A program made the position numbers and the translations under genes. The notes beneath the pieces are model-generated. The model made no database searches, was not told the origin of the DNA, and saw only the letters and a list, made by a program, of their open reading frames with translations. Below are positions 35,793 through 45,806 of a stretch of 64,000 nt of DNA, in pieces. Source of the stretch: JAMQPK01 sp963782595 (GTDB lineage Bacteria > Acidobacteriota > Vicinamibacteria > Vicinamibacterales > JAMQPK01); NCBI GenBank assembly GCA_963782595.1, contig CAWAKJ010000002.1:620001-684000 (forward strand), given 5' to 3'. Position 1 is the stretch's first letter, and the number at the start of each line of letters is the position of its first letter.

Positions 35793-36496
35793 GCGAGACC
35801 TCCTGTCCCGGCGAGCAACCCCGCATTGCGCAGGATGTTCACGACCCTGCGGCGCATCGGGCGCAGGAGTGCGGATGTTGCAATCCGCCTGACGTCGACG
35901 ACGAAATCGACCGACGCATCGACGAGTCTTCGAGTTCGCCGGTGGTCAGGGGAGTCGTCGTAGACGAAAAAGAGCACGATGCCCATGTGCAGGGTCCACA
36001 GCAGCGTGGGTGCCGCGTCGCGTACATCGTCGGGCAGCCGCTCTCCGTCGATCGCTTCTTCGAAGACAGCGATGCTGAGCTGGCGCTGATCGCGCGTGGC
36101 CGGGCCAAACCAGGAGAGCTCGTGGCGCGGATCGCCGCCATAGCGAAAGAGGGCGCGCAGCAAGCCGCGGTCGTGCTCCATGATGTCGATCTTCGTATGC
36201 AGGGCGGTGCGCAGTCGGGCACCCAGGTCGCTGCTGCCGGCAAAGGCAGCGCGCGATCGGCTGAGATGCTCCTGTTGCACGTAGTCGTAGTAGGCCGAGA
36301 CGATGGATTCCTTGCTCTTGAAGTAGTAGTAGGCTGCACCGAGAGACAGGCCGGCGCGGCCGGCGATGTCGCGGATGGTGGTCTCCTCGAAGCCGCGCTC
36401 GCGAAACAGCTCGAGCGCCGTCGCAAGAATCTGTCGGCGGGTCTCCTCACTCGTTGCACGCCGGGGAATGGCGCGCGCGCCTGCGTCTTTGAACAT
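35789..36496 (-). CDS. TetR-family transcriptional regulator
   Basis: About 235 residues from ATG 36496. N-terminal HTH: SEETRRQILATALELFRERGFEETTIRDIAGRAGLSLGAAYYYFKSKESI, the standard TetR DNA-binding domain. The C-terminal ligand domain is not assignable. The start codon lies at the centre of an operator palindrome (GAACATGTTC), and no Shine-Dalgarno is seen. A second copy of the operator lies 51 bp upstream towards the divergent glycosidase gene, so the protein most likely represses both itself and that gene. Confidence 0.88.
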   Translation of the reverse strand: MFKDAGARAIPRRATSEETRRQILATALELFRERGFEETTIRDIAGRAGLSLGAAYYYFKSKESIVSAYYDYVQQEHLSRSRAAFAGSSDLGARLRTALHTKIDIMEHDRGLLRALFRYGGDPRHELSWFGPATRDQRQLSIAVFEEAIDGERLPDDVRDAAPTLLWTLHMGIVLFFVYDDSPDHRRTRRLVDASVDFVVDVRRIATSALLRPMRRRVVNILRNAGLLAGTGGLA

Positions 36497-36503
36497 GTTC
36501 AAA
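36488..36503. promoter_or_regulatory. TetR operator 1, over the tetR start codon
   Basis: Perfect 16-bp palindrome TTTGAACATGTTCAAA; the central ATG is the start codon of the minus-strand tetR gene. Shares TTTGAAC-R-TGTTCAAA with the second site. Binding here would block tetR expression directly. Site function inferred from symmetry, duplication and position. Confidence 0.65.
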
Positions 36504-36535
36504 GAGTAGGAGTCCTCCCTCAACCCGTCAAGCAA

Positions 36536-36556
36536 TTTTTTGAACGTGTTCAAAAA
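36536..36556. promoter_or_regulatory. TetR operator 2
   Basis: TTTTTGAACGTGTTCAAAAA, the same core as operator 1 with one central change. Centre-to-centre distance is 51 bp, close to five helical turns, so two dimers would sit on the same face of the DNA. It lies 50 bp before the ATG of the GH106-like gene. Confidence 0.65.
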
Positions 36557-36605
36557 TGGGAAATCACGAGTAAAATCGACCACCAAAATGCAGAAGGGGG
36601 TTCGA

Positions 36606-39281
36606 ATGGGTGTCAGACGATGGCTGATGGCGGCGCTGGTGTTCGCGGCTGCCCTGCAGATGGGCAGCGGCGTCTTTGCGCGTCAGGCCACCGGCGCGAG
36701 CGCGCTGGAACAAGCCTTCAAGACACCGCCCGACGACAGCCGCATCATGATGCGGTGGTGGTGGTTCGGGCCCTCAGTTACCCGCGAGCAGATCGAGCAA
36801 GAAATGCGCCGCATGAAAGAAGGCGGCATCGGCGGATTCGAGATCGCGACGGTCTATCCCATGGCCGTGGACGATCCAGCGCGGGGCATCCGCAACTACC
36901 GGTATCTATCGCCAGAGTATCTCGACCTCATCGGTTTTACGGCACGGAAAGCGCGCGAGCTCGGGATGCGCATGGACGTCACGCTTGGAAGCGGCTGGTC
37001 GTTTGGCGGCCCGCATATCACTTCCGAACTGGCGTCTGCGCGTCTGCGATCGGACCGGCGCGAGATCGCCCCCGACGTAAGGCACCTGGCGCGTCCCGCC
37101 CCGTACGAACACGAGCAGCTGATCGCCGCCTTCGTGGGGCGCGGCGCTGTGCGCGAAGTGGATGCGGGCAGCTTTCAGCCGCTTGATGTTTCCGGGAGGG
37201 GCCCCATTCAAGTCCCCGCGGGCCCCGGCCCCCGCACCGTCCTTTTCTATTTCGCCGGCCGGACCGGGCAGGTTGTCAAGCGGCCGGCGCTTGGCGCCGA
37301 AGGGTATGTGCTCGATCACTATTCGCGCGCCGCGATCGAGACGCACCTGCGCGAAGTAGGCGACAAGCTCGTCGCGGCGGCAGGACCTGGAGGGATCCAC
37401 TCGATCTTCTGCGACAGCCTCGAGGTGTACGACGCGGACTGGACGCCCGACATGCTCGCGGAATTTCAGAAGCGGCGCGGCTACGACTTGCGTCCGCTGC
37501 TGCCCATGCTCGAATACGACACCGGAGAGCGGTCGCGCACGGTTCGCCGCGACGCGGGGCAAACACTCACCGAGTTGTACGAAGAACGCTTTCTGGTTCC
37601 GATTCGCGACTGGTCGCGCAAGAACAACGTGCGCTTCCGCATCCAGGGCTACGGCACGCCTCCGGCGGCGTTGTCGAGCTTCCGCTTCGCCGATCTCTTC
37701 GACGGCGAAGGGTTCGAATGGCGCATGCTGTCGCGGGCGCGATGGGCGGCCTCAGCCGCTCATCTCTTCGGGCGGCCGGTGGCCGCCTCCGAGACCTGGA
37801 CGTGGATCCACTCGCCGGCGTTTCGCGCCACACCGCTCGACATCAAGGGCGAAGCCGATCAGCACTTTCTTTCCGGGATCAATCAGCTGATCGGACACGG
37901 ATGGCCGGCATCGCCGCCGCAGGCAGGCACACCGGGCTGGCCGTTCTATGCGGCCGGTGTGTTCACGGACAAGAATCCCTGGTGGCCGGTGATGCCCGAC
38001 CTGTCCGCCTATCTCCAGCGCGTGAGTTTTCTGCTCCGTCAGGGCACACCGGTCGCCGACATTGCGGTCTATGCGCCGATGGGCGATGCCCGCGCGGCCA
38101 TGCGGCCGGGGACCGGCGCATACCTGAATCTGTGGGCGGCTGTGAACGGCGCCTTACCGCCGTCGCTGGTGCCTACGATTCTCGATAGTGGATACAGCTT
38201 CGACGTCTTCGACGACGCTACGCTGAACGAAGCCCGGAGCCGCGGCTACAAGGCGATCGTCCTGCCAGGTGTCCGCTGGATGCCGGACGCGACCAGGCAA
38301 TGGCTGACCGGCTATGTTCGCGATGGCGGAAAGGTGATCGCCGTCGATCGGCTTCCCGACGGCGACTGGCCTTCCCTGCGGGCCGTACGTGCGGAAGATC
38401 TCCAGCGCGCGCTGCACGAGGCGGTTCCACCGGATGTGACGCTCACCCCCGCGGTGGGGGAGATTGGATTCGTGCACCGCGATCTCGGCGACGCGCAGGC
38501 CTATTTCCTGGCGAACACCACCAATCGTTCGCAGCAGGTGACCGCGCGTTTTCGCGGCGCGACGGCCAATGCCGAGCTTTGGGATCCCATGACCGGGATG
38601 GTCGAACGAATCGGCGCACCTTCAGGAGCCGTCCCGCTCGAGCTCGAGCCGTACGCCTCGCGCATTGTGGTGTTTCGTTCGGCTGCGGGATCGGCGCCCG
38701 TGCACTCGACGCGTGCACAGATTGCGAGCGAGGCATTGCTTTCGGGATGGAGCGCCACGATGGGGGGAACCGGGACGAGCGATGTGATGCTGCCGCATTC
38801 CTGGGCGCAGGCTTCGGCGACGAGGTATTTCTCGGGCACGGGCACCTACCGGCGCAGTTGGGACGCGCCGCCTCAATTCCGCGCGGACGGTGTTCGCGTA
38901 TATCTGGACTTCGGTCCGGCGTCTTCGGTCAATCGCGAAGCGCTCGCGGATGGCACGATGCGGGGCAACTCGTTTGCGGCGGTGGTTGCGGCGCCCATCA
39001 GGGACGCCGCCACGGTCTTCGTGAACGATCGGCGCGTAGGAGCGCTGTGGGCGCCGCCGTATCGCATCGAGATTACGCCGTACCTGCGGAGCGGTTCGAA
39101 CGAAATCCGCCTCGAGGTCTACAACACGGCGATCAACATGCTCGCAGAAGGTGAGCGAGTGCCTGATGTCCGTGCGGTGAACGAGCAGTTCGGGCAGCGG
39201 TTCAGGCTCCAGGACATGGACGCGTTCACGCCGCTGCCCTCAGGCGTACTGAGCGTTCCGAGGGTTGTCGCGGAGCGCTGA
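36606..39281 (+). CDS. Exported GH106-like glycoside hydrolase (alpha-L-rhamnosidase type)
   Basis: About 891 residues from ATG 36606, which follows AAGGGGG by 7 nt; an ATG at 36588 is in frame. Signal peptide MGVRRWLMAALVFAAALQMGSGVFA. The mature protein opens with PPDDSRIMMRWWWFGPSVTREQIEQEM and GGIGGFEIATVYP, typical of the GH106 TIM-barrel start, then VTLGSGWSFGGPH and SIFCDSLEVYDADWTPDM with candidate catalytic acids. The C-terminal part has a galactose-binding-like beta domain (TYRRSW, VYLDFGPASSVNREAL, PPYRIEITPYL). It likely removes rhamnose from plant or bacterial glycans in the periplasm. Controlled by the divergent TetR regulator through the twin operators. Confidence 0.8.
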   Translation: MGVRRWLMAALVFAAALQMGSGVFARQATGASALEQAFKTPPDDSRIMMRWWWFGPSVTREQIEQEMRRMKEGGIGGFEIATVYPMAVDDPARGIRNYRYLSPEYLDLIGFTARKARELGMRMDVTLGSGWSFGGPHITSELASARLRSDRREIAPDVRHLARPAPYEHEQLIAAFVGRGAVREVDAGSFQPLDVSGRGPIQVPAGPGPRTVLFYFAGRTGQVVKRPALGAEGYVLDHYSRAAIETHLREVGDKLVAAAGPGGIHSIFCDSLEVYDADWTPDMLAEFQKRRGYDLRPLLPMLEYDTGERSRTVRRDAGQTLTELYEERFLVPIRDWSRKNNVRFRIQGYGTPPAALSSFRFADLFDGEGFEWRMLSRARWAASAAHLFGRPVAASETWTWIHSPAFRATPLDIKGEADQHFLSGINQLIGHGWPASPPQAGTPGWPFYAAGVFTDKNPWWPVMPDLSAYLQRVSFLLRQGTPVADIAVYAPMGDARAAMRPGTGAYLNLWAAVNGALPPSLVPTILDSGYSFDVFDDATLNEARSRGYKAIVLPGVRWMPDATRQWLTGYVRDGGKVIAVDRLPDGDWPSLRAVRAEDLQRALHEAVPPDVTLTPAVGEIGFVHRDLGDAQAYFLANTTNRSQQVTARFRGATANAELWDPMTGMVERIGAPSGAVPLELEPYASRIVVFRSAAGSAPVHSTRAQIASEALLSGWSATMGGTGTSDVMLPHSWAQASATRYFSGTGTYRRSWDAPPQFRADGVRVYLDFGPASSVNREALADGTMRGNSFAAVVAAPIRDAATVFVNDRRVGALWAPPYRIEITPYLRSGSNEIRLEVYNTAINMLAEGERVPDVRAVNEQFGQRFRLQDMDAFTPLPSGVLSVPRVVAER

Positions 39282-39287
39282 AAACAA

Positions 39288-39349
39288 AACAGGAGACTAG
39301 GAGTTCAGGAGAATTACGAAAGAATCTCCTAACCTCCTGATCTCCTGTT
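39288..39349. repeat. Octamer-built hairpin between convergent genes
   Basis: The left arm holds three AGGAG words at 8-bp intervals and the right arm three CTCCT words at 8-bp intervals, separated by a 12-nt loop; 21 of 25 arm positions pair. It starts 7 bp after the GH106-like stop and ends 24 bp before the stop of the opposite gene. Probably acts as a bidirectional terminator. Same architecture as 45719-45788, 50026-50107 and 61624-61686, with a different word. Confidence 0.65.
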
Positions 39350-39372
39350 AGATGTTTCTGCCCGGCGCGCGG

Positions 39373-40188
39373 CTACTTGGACTTCGTTGCGCTCCAGCTC
39401 TGCGTCTTTCCGGCGCTGGTCGCCGTGCCTTCCATACGATCACCGGTGACGTTGCCCTTGTATTCGGTGTCGCCGGCTTTGAAGGTGATCTGTTCGCCGT
39501 TGAGGCGGCCCGAGACTGCTGTTGCGCCGAGCGTGCCAGACACTTTCTGAAAATCCTGCGTCAGGGTGAGATCGCCGCTGCCCATGCGCCACGTGCCGGC
39601 CACGCGAGCGGGCACGATGTTCAGCATCGACGTGCACCAGCTTGTGCAGGTTCCTTCGATGGTTTCCGATGCGTCTGCGTCCCAGCCCGTCACATTGAAC
39701 GTGTTGTTGACGATGCGCGTACCGGGCTTCAGCGTGAGGAACTTCGGCGCCAGTTTGTCGAGATTGCTCGGCAGAAGAAACAGCGCGAGCACAGTGGCCT
39801 TGGAAATGTCCGCTTCGAACATATCCCCCTCGACGAACGTCGCGCGATCGGCCACTCCCGCTTCCTTCGCGCGGCGGCGTGAGAGTGCGACCATGTCGGG
39901 GTTGAACTCGAATCCGATGGCCCGCGCGCCCCGCTTGGCGGCAGCGATCACGTTACGGCCATCGCCAGAGCCCAGATCGATGACGAAGTCCTGCGGTGTG
40001 ACCTTCGCCATATCGAGCATCTTCTCGACCAGCTCCTGAGGCGTCGGCACCCAGACGACATCCTTGCCCGCCTGGCCTGGCGTCGGTTCGTAGGCTTTTT
40101 CCTGAGCCGAGGCATTTGCGGCCGCGACAAACATCACGAGCAGGAGCAATGCGATCGGGCGGAAGCCGTTTTGTGGTGTGTGCATCAT
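39373..40188 (-). CDS. Exported class I SAM-dependent methyltransferase-like protein
   Basis: A 271-residue protein. Residues 1-28 (PIALLLLVMFVAAANASAQ) are a clear signal peptide. Residues about 40-180 form a Rossmann methyltransferase: VPTPQELVEKMLDMA, FVIDLGSGDGRNVIAAAKRGA (SAM loop), IGFEFNPDMV (acidic residue after beta2) and ATFVEGDMFEADI. Residues about 195-271 form a small beta-rich domain with repeated GTWRM, LTLTQDFQKVSGTLG and GDTEYKGNVTGDRMEGT. An exported SAM-binding protein is odd because SAM is cytoplasmic. It may be folded and exported with its cofactor, or it may have lost methyltransferase activity. Confidence 0.78.
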   Translation of the reverse strand: MMHTPQNGFRPIALLLLVMFVAAANASAQEKAYEPTPGQAGKDVVWVPTPQELVEKMLDMAKVTPQDFVIDLGSGDGRNVIAAAKRGARAIGFEFNPDMVALSRRRAKEAGVADRATFVEGDMFEADISKATVLALFLLPSNLDKLAPKFLTLKPGTRIVNNTFNVTGWDADASETIEGTCTSWCTSMLNIVPARVAGTWRMGSGDLTLTQDFQKVSGTLGATAVSGRLNGEQITFKAGDTEYKGNVTGDRMEGTATSAGKTQSWSATKSK

Positions 40189-40213
40189 AAGAAACGAAAT
40201 GATACCGGTACTC

Positions 40214-41074
40214 TTAAATCATCTCCAATGGAATCTTGCGCGTAGGTGGAGGAAAGGCCTCGTCGAGTTCGGCGAGGTCTTCCGGCGCGAGCTGAACGCT
40301 GAGAGCGCCAAGATTCTCACGCACGTGCTCGATGTTCCCCGCCTTCGGGATCATCATGATTCCCGGATGGCGGACGACCCACGCGAGCGCGACTTGCGAC
40401 GGTGTCGCACCCAGCCGTGCGGCAATTGCGCCAAGCACGGTGTGTGTGGCCAGCGCGCCCTGCTCGAGCGGCGAGTACGCCATGATCGGAATGCCGCGCG
40501 CTTTGCACCACGATAGCAGGTCGTATTCGATGCCGCGCCGCAGCAGGTTGTAGAGCACCTGGTTGACCGCGCAGGACGAGCCCGTCTGCACGCGCTGGGC
40601 GGCCAGCTCCTCCATGTCATCGACGTCGAGATTGCTGACGCCCCAGTGCCGGATCTTTCCATCACGTTTCAGCGTGGCGAAGGCGTCGATGGTTTCCTCG
40701 AGCGGGACACGCCCGCGCCAGTGCAGCAAGTACAGATCCAGGCGATCGGTCTTGAGCCGCCGGAGGCTGGCCTCGCAGGCGGCGATGGTGCCTCGACGGG
40801 TCGCATGCTGCGGCAGGACCTTGCTGACGAGAAAGACGTGATTGCGCCGGGCGCCCAGCGCCTCTGCGACGAGCTCTTCGGCGGCGCCGTCGCCGTACAT
40901 CTCCGCCGTGTCGACGACCGTCATGCCCAGCTCGACGGCCATCTGAAGCGCGGCAATCTCCTCCCGCCGTTTCTGGCGGCGCTCCCCCATATTCCAGGTG
41001 CCGATGCCGAGAACCGGAATCCGTTCTCCGCCAGGCAACAGGATTGTGCGAATCCCGGTATCTGCCGTGTCCAT
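40214..41074 (-). CDS. Aldo/keto reductase
   Basis: A 286-residue TIM-barrel reductase. The catalytic tetrad is visible as Asp in VVDTAEMYGDG, Tyr in the same motif, Lys in VFLVSKVLP and His in LYLLHWRG. NADPH-binding region VALAWVVRHPGIMMIPKAGNIEHVREN is near the C-terminus. The protein reduces aldehydes or ketones with NADPH in the cytoplasm; substrate unknown. It is divergent from the livJ-like gene with a 37-bp gap. Confidence 0.9.
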   Translation of the reverse strand: MDTADTGIRTILLPGGERIPVLGIGTWNMGERRQKRREEIAALQMAVELGMTVVDTAEMYGDGAAEELVAEALGARRNHVFLVSKVLPQHATRRGTIAACEASLRRLKTDRLDLYLLHWRGRVPLEETIDAFATLKRDGKIRHWGVSNLDVDDMEELAAQRVQTGSSCAVNQVLYNLLRRGIEYDLLSWCKARGIPIMAYSPLEQGALATHTVLGAIAARLGATPSQVALAWVVRHPGIMMIPKAGNIEHVRENLGALSVQLAPEDLAELDEAFPPPTRKIPLEMI

Positions 41075-41099
41075 TGGCCCTCCCCGCTCTAAAGTCCTT

Positions 41100-41105
41100 T
41101 ATAAT
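41100..41105 (+). promoter_or_regulatory. -10 box of the liv operon
   Basis: A perfect TATAAT lies 6 nt before the livJ-like ATG (41112). Transcription would begin at or next to the A of the start codon, giving a leaderless mRNA. No strong -35 box is seen; TTGGCC at 41074 is 20 bp away. Confidence 0.55.
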
Positions 41106-41111
41106 CCGCCC

Positions 41112-42277
41112 ATGAAGCTTTGCCGTCTATCTGTCGCATTTATCGCACTTGCCATGGCTGTCCTGGCGGCCTGCGAGCGCCGATCGGAAACCACGCAACA
41201 GAGCACCACAGGCGACGTACTGGTCGGCATGTACGGTTCGCTGACGGGCGACGGTGCCTCCTTCGGGCAGTCGTCGGTGGAAGGCTCGCAGCTGGCCGTC
41301 GAAGAAATCAACAACGCCGGCGGCGTGCTCGGCGGACGGAAGATCCGGCTGCTCGTCGAAGACGATCAGAGCAAGCCGGAAGAGGCGTCGAACGCCGTGA
41401 CCAAGCTGATCACACAGGACAAGGTCGTGGCCGTCCTGGGCGAAGTTGCGAGCCGCCGCACACTGGCCGCGGCACCGGTCGCGCAGAAATATCAGATTCC
41501 GATGATTACGCCCGCATCGACGAACGAGCGCGTCACGCAGGTCGGCGACTATATTTTCCGCGTCTGCTTCATCGACCCCTTTCAGGGCGAAGTCCTCGCC
41601 AAGTTCGCGTACAACGATTTGAAGGCTCGCAAAGTCGCGGTGCTGAAAGACATCCAGCAGGACTACTCAGTCGGCCTCACCGACTCGATTCAAAAGACAT
41701 TCACGAGCCTCGGCGGGCAGGTGCTCGCTCCGGTGAGCTACAGCTCGGGCGATGCCGACTTCCGCGCCATCCTCACGCAGGTTCGCGCGCAGAAGCCGGA
41801 CGCGATCTTCGCAACCGGGTACTATCCGGAAGCCGCCATCATCGTGCGCCAGGCGCGCGAGCTCGGCATGACGATGCCGATACTCGGCGGCGACGGTTGG
41901 GTAGGCGATGCGCTGAAAAACGGACGCGAGGCGCTGAAAAACACCTTCATCTCGAACCACTACTCGGGCGAGAACCCGGATCCCGTCGTCCAGAATTTCA
42001 GGAAGGCGTATCGGGCGAAGTTCAATCGCGAGCCCGATTCCATCGCAGCGCTCGGCTACGACGCCGCCAAGGTGCTGGCCGACGCCCTTAATCGCGCAGG
42101 TACGACGGACGGCCCGAAGGTGCGCGACGCCATTGCGGCGGCGGACGTGCCGGGCGTCACGGGCAGGCTCAGAATGAACCCGAGCCGCGACGTGGTGAAG
42201 CCGGCTGTCATCGAGGAGCTGCAGTTCGTCAACGGGGATGTGAAGTATGTCTACAGGACAACCATCAACCCGAATTA

Positions 42278-42278
<1 letters not shown>
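41112..42278 (+). CDS. livJ: Branched-chain amino-acid-type ABC transporter substrate-binding lipoprotein (LivJ-like)
   Basis: About 388 residues from ATG 41112. The lipoprotein signal peptide ends at MAVLAAC (lipobox). The mature protein has VLVGMYGSLTGDGASFGQSSVEGSQLAVEEINNAGG, RKIRLLVEDDQSKPEEA and the periplasmic-binding-protein type I fold. In LivJ/LivK proteins this domain captures Leu/Ile/Val; related proteins take urea, amides or aromatic acids, so the substrate is not certain. Its stop overlaps the GTG of livH by 1 nt. First gene of a complete five-gene importer operon. Confidence 0.88.
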
Positions 42279-43177
<899 letters not shown>

Positions 43178-43183
43178 CGGCGC

Positions 43184-44206
43184 ATGAGCCTGGCCAGAAA
43201 GCTCGCCGTCATCGCAGGCACAGTGGCCGCGCTCGTTGTGCTCAACCACGTGTTCGAGTACGGGTTCGGCGACTTTCAGATCAATCCGTACTACGCGCGC
43301 ATCATCAACCTCATCGGCATCAACATCACGCTTGCGGTCAGCCTCAACCTGATTAACGGCTTTGCCGGGCAGTTCTCGATCGGGCACGCCGGCTTCATGG
43401 CCGTCGGAGGCTATACGGCCACCTACCTGACCGTGTATCACGGCCGCCAAATTGCGGCCCTATTCGGCAGCACGCCCACCGAGCCGCTTGGCGGATCGAT
43501 CGTCATCATCCCGAGCCTGCTCGCCGGTGCCACGGCTGCGGCACTGGCGGGATTACTGGTCGGCATCCCGTCGCTGCGACTCAAAGGCGATTACCTCGCC
43601 ATCGTCACGCTGGGATTCAGCGAGATCATTCGTGTGATCATCCTCAACATCCCCGCCGTCGGCGGCGCCACAGGGTTCACCGACGCGATTCCGATCACGA
43701 ACACCTTCTGGATCTTCGCAATGGCGATTCTGACGATCGTGATCACGCGCAACATCGCGCATTCCACGTTCGGCCGGGTGCTGTTTGCGATTCGCAGCGA
43801 CGAGATTGCAGCCGAGGCCATGGGCATCAACACGACGCGCTACAAGGTGATGGCCTTCGTCATCAGCGCGGCGCTCGCCGGCGTGGCGGGGGGACTGTCG
43901 GGACAGCTCTTCGCCAATCCGCTGAACCCGCAGAATCTCAATTTCGTGAAATCGATTGAAGTGATCGTGATGATTGTGCTCGGCGGTATCGGCTCGATTA
44001 CGGGGGCGGTGCTCGGGGCGTCGATTCTCACCGTTCTGCCCGAGGCGTTGCGGGGATTCGACCAGCAGTTCCCGGGCCTGCGCATGGTGTTGTACGCGCT
44101 GCTTCTGATTCTGCTCATGATCTTCCGGCCGCAGGGCCTGCTCGGACGGCGAGAGTTCTCCTGGGCCTGGCTTCGTCCCGTGAAGAGGAGGGCGGTGCTT
44201 GAGTAA
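43184..44206 (+). CDS. livM: ABC importer permease LivM
   Basis: A 340-residue polytopic membrane protein. NLINGFAGQFSIGHAGFMAVGGYTAT and the cytoplasmic ATPase-contact loop FGRVLFAIRSDEIAAEAMGINTTRYK are typical of LivM, as is the VLGGIGSITGAVLGA stretch. Ends in a short basic cytoplasmic tail. The stop overlaps the TTG start of livG by 8 bp, showing coupling. Confidence 0.92.
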   Translation: MSLARKLAVIAGTVAALVVLNHVFEYGFGDFQINPYYARIINLIGINITLAVSLNLINGFAGQFSIGHAGFMAVGGYTATYLTVYHGRQIAALFGSTPTEPLGGSIVIIPSLLAGATAAALAGLLVGIPSLRLKGDYLAIVTLGFSEIIRVIILNIPAVGGATGFTDAIPITNTFWIFAMAILTIVITRNIAHSTFGRVLFAIRSDEIAAEAMGINTTRYKVMAFVISAALAGVAGGLSGQLFANPLNPQNLNFVKSIEVIVMIVLGGIGSITGAVLGASILTVLPEALRGFDQQFPGLRMVLYALLLILLMIFRPQGLLGRREFSWAWLRPVKRRAVLE

Positions 44207-44969
44207 TCCGCCCGTCCTCGTCGTGCGCGACGTGACCATGCGGTTTGGCGGCCTGACAGCCGTGAAGTCGCTGGAGATGACGGTGCCCCGACAGGCCCTC
44301 TACGGCCTCATCGGGCCGAACGGCGCCGGCAAGACGACCGTGTTCAACGTGTTGACCGGGGTCTACTGCCCGACCGAAGGGCAAATCGAATTCGACGGCA
44401 CGCGCATCGAGGCGAAGAAGCCCTACGAGATTACGAAGCTGGGGGCCGCGCGAACGTTTCAGAATATCCGCCTGTTTGCCGACATGAGCGTCATCCAGAA
44501 CGTGATGACCGCGCACCATCTGCGCACACGCCAGACCCTGCCGGATGCCGTGCTGGGCACGGGCAGGCACCGCAGAGAAGAGAAGGACATGCACGACCGC
44601 GCGATGGCGCTGCTCGAGATCTTCAATCTCGAGAAATTTGCCGACGAGCCGGCGACGAGCCTGCCGTACGGCAGCCAGCGCCGGCTCGAAATCGCCCGCG
44701 CGCTCGCGACCGAGCCCAAGCTGCTTCTGCTCGACGAGCCCGCCGCAGGCATGAATCCTCAGGAATCGCTCGATCTCATGCGCCTGATCCGCTGGCTGCG
44801 CGACGAAATGAAGCTCACGATTCTGCTCGTCGAGCACAATATGAAGGTCGTGATGGGCATCTGCGAGACGATTCAGGTGATCGACTATGGCGAAGAAATC
44901 GCCATCGGCACACCTGCCGAGATTCAGAAGAACCCGAAAGTCATCGAGGCGTACCTTGGCGGCGGCTGA
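44199..44969 (+). CDS. livG: ABC importer ATP-binding protein LivG
   Basis: A 256-residue ATPase. Walker A GPNGAGKTT, an LPYGSQRRLEIARAL signature (variant of LSGGQ), Walker B LLLLDEPAAGM and the switch His in LVEHNM. The start is TTG 44199 with GAGGAGGG 7 nt upstream, inside the end of livM. LivG-type proteins carry the extended LPYGxQR signature. With LivF it powers the importer. Confidence 0.92.
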   Translation: MSNPPVLVVRDVTMRFGGLTAVKSLEMTVPRQALYGLIGPNGAGKTTVFNVLTGVYCPTEGQIEFDGTRIEAKKPYEITKLGAARTFQNIRLFADMSVIQNVMTAHHLRTRQTLPDAVLGTGRHRREEKDMHDRAMALLEIFNLEKFADEPATSLPYGSQRRLEIARALATEPKLLLLDEPAAGMNPQESLDLMRLIRWLRDEMKLTILLVEHNMKVVMGICETIQVIDYGEEIAIGTPAEIQKNPKVIEAYLGGG

Positions 44970-44976
44970 CGGGCAG

Positions 44977-45681
44977 ATGCTCTCGCTCGAGAAGGTGAAC
45001 GTGTTCTACGGCGCGATTCACGCGCTGCGGGACGTCTCGCTCACCGTGCGGGCCGGCGAAGTCGTGACGCTGCTCGGCGCGAACGGCGCCGGGAAATCGA
45101 CCACGCTCCGGGCGATTACGGGTCTGCTGGCGCCGGAGAGTGGCCGCATCGTGTTCGACGGAACCGACATCACGGGCTCCGCGGCGCACAGGCTCGTGGC
45201 GCGGGGCATGTCGATGTCTCCGGAAGGGCGCGGCGTGTTTGCCAACCTGACCGTCCTCGAGAATCTTGAAATGGGGGCGTACCTGACGAAGGACAAGGCG
45301 GTCGTGAAGCGCAATCTCGAGCGCGGGTTCACGCTGTTCCCGCGGTTGAAGGAACGCGTGAAGCAGCGCGCCGGCACCCTCTCGGGGGGAGAACAGCAGA
45401 TGCTGGCGATGGCGCGTGCACTGATGTCGCAGCCCAAGCTGCTGCTCCTTGACGAGCCCTCGCTCGGACTTGCGCCGCTCGTGTGTCACACCATCTTCAG
45501 CACCATCGACGAGATCAAAGCGGAAGGCACGACCGTCCTGCTGGTCGAACAGAACGCCAGCGCTGCGCTGAAGCACTCCGACCGCGGTTACGTCCTCGAA
45601 ACCGGGGCCGTCATTTTCGAAGGCAGCGCGACTGAGATTGCCAACAACCCGCGCGTGCGCGAGGCCTACCTGGGCGAGTAA
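44977..45681 (+). CDS. livF: ABC importer ATP-binding protein LivF
   Basis: About 234 residues from ATG 44977, directly before LEKVNVFYGAIHALRDVSL; a TTG at 44956 overlapping livG is an alternative. Walker A GANGAGKST, signature LSGGEQQMLAMARAL, Walker B LLLLDEPSLGLAP and His-switch region LVEQNA (Gln-Asn as usual in LivF). Ends with VREAYLGE, the typical LivF terminus. Completes the importer operon. Confidence 0.9.
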   Translation: MLSLEKVNVFYGAIHALRDVSLTVRAGEVVTLLGANGAGKSTTLRAITGLLAPESGRIVFDGTDITGSAAHRLVARGMSMSPEGRGVFANLTVLENLEMGAYLTKDKAVVKRNLERGFTLFPRLKERVKQRAGTLSGGEQQMLAMARALMSQPKLLLLDEPSLGLAPLVCHTIFSTIDEIKAEGTTVLLVEQNASAALKHSDRGYVLETGAVIFEGSATEIANNPRVREAYLGE

Positions 45682-45718
45682 TTGCGATAAGCGGAGAGGG
45701 CGCACACACTGAGCCGTC

Positions 45719-45788
45719 ATGGCAGAGGGCAGAGGGATGATGGCAGAGAGCTGTTCTGAATTGCCATCTGCCATGTGCCATCTGCCCT
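45719..45788. repeat. Heptamer-built hairpin between convergent genes
   Basis: Left arm: four 7-mers ATGGCAG, AGGGCAG, AGGGATG, ATGGCAG (45719-45746). After a 14-nt loop come four 7-mers TTGCCAT, CTGCCAT, GTGCCAT, CTGCCCT (45761-45788) reading as their reverse complements. It lies between the livF stop and the dedA stop and may end both transcripts. The same ATGGCAG word recurs at 61020-61059. Confidence 0.7.
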
Positions 45789-45806
45789 GACTGCGCCTAC
45801 GCGACC

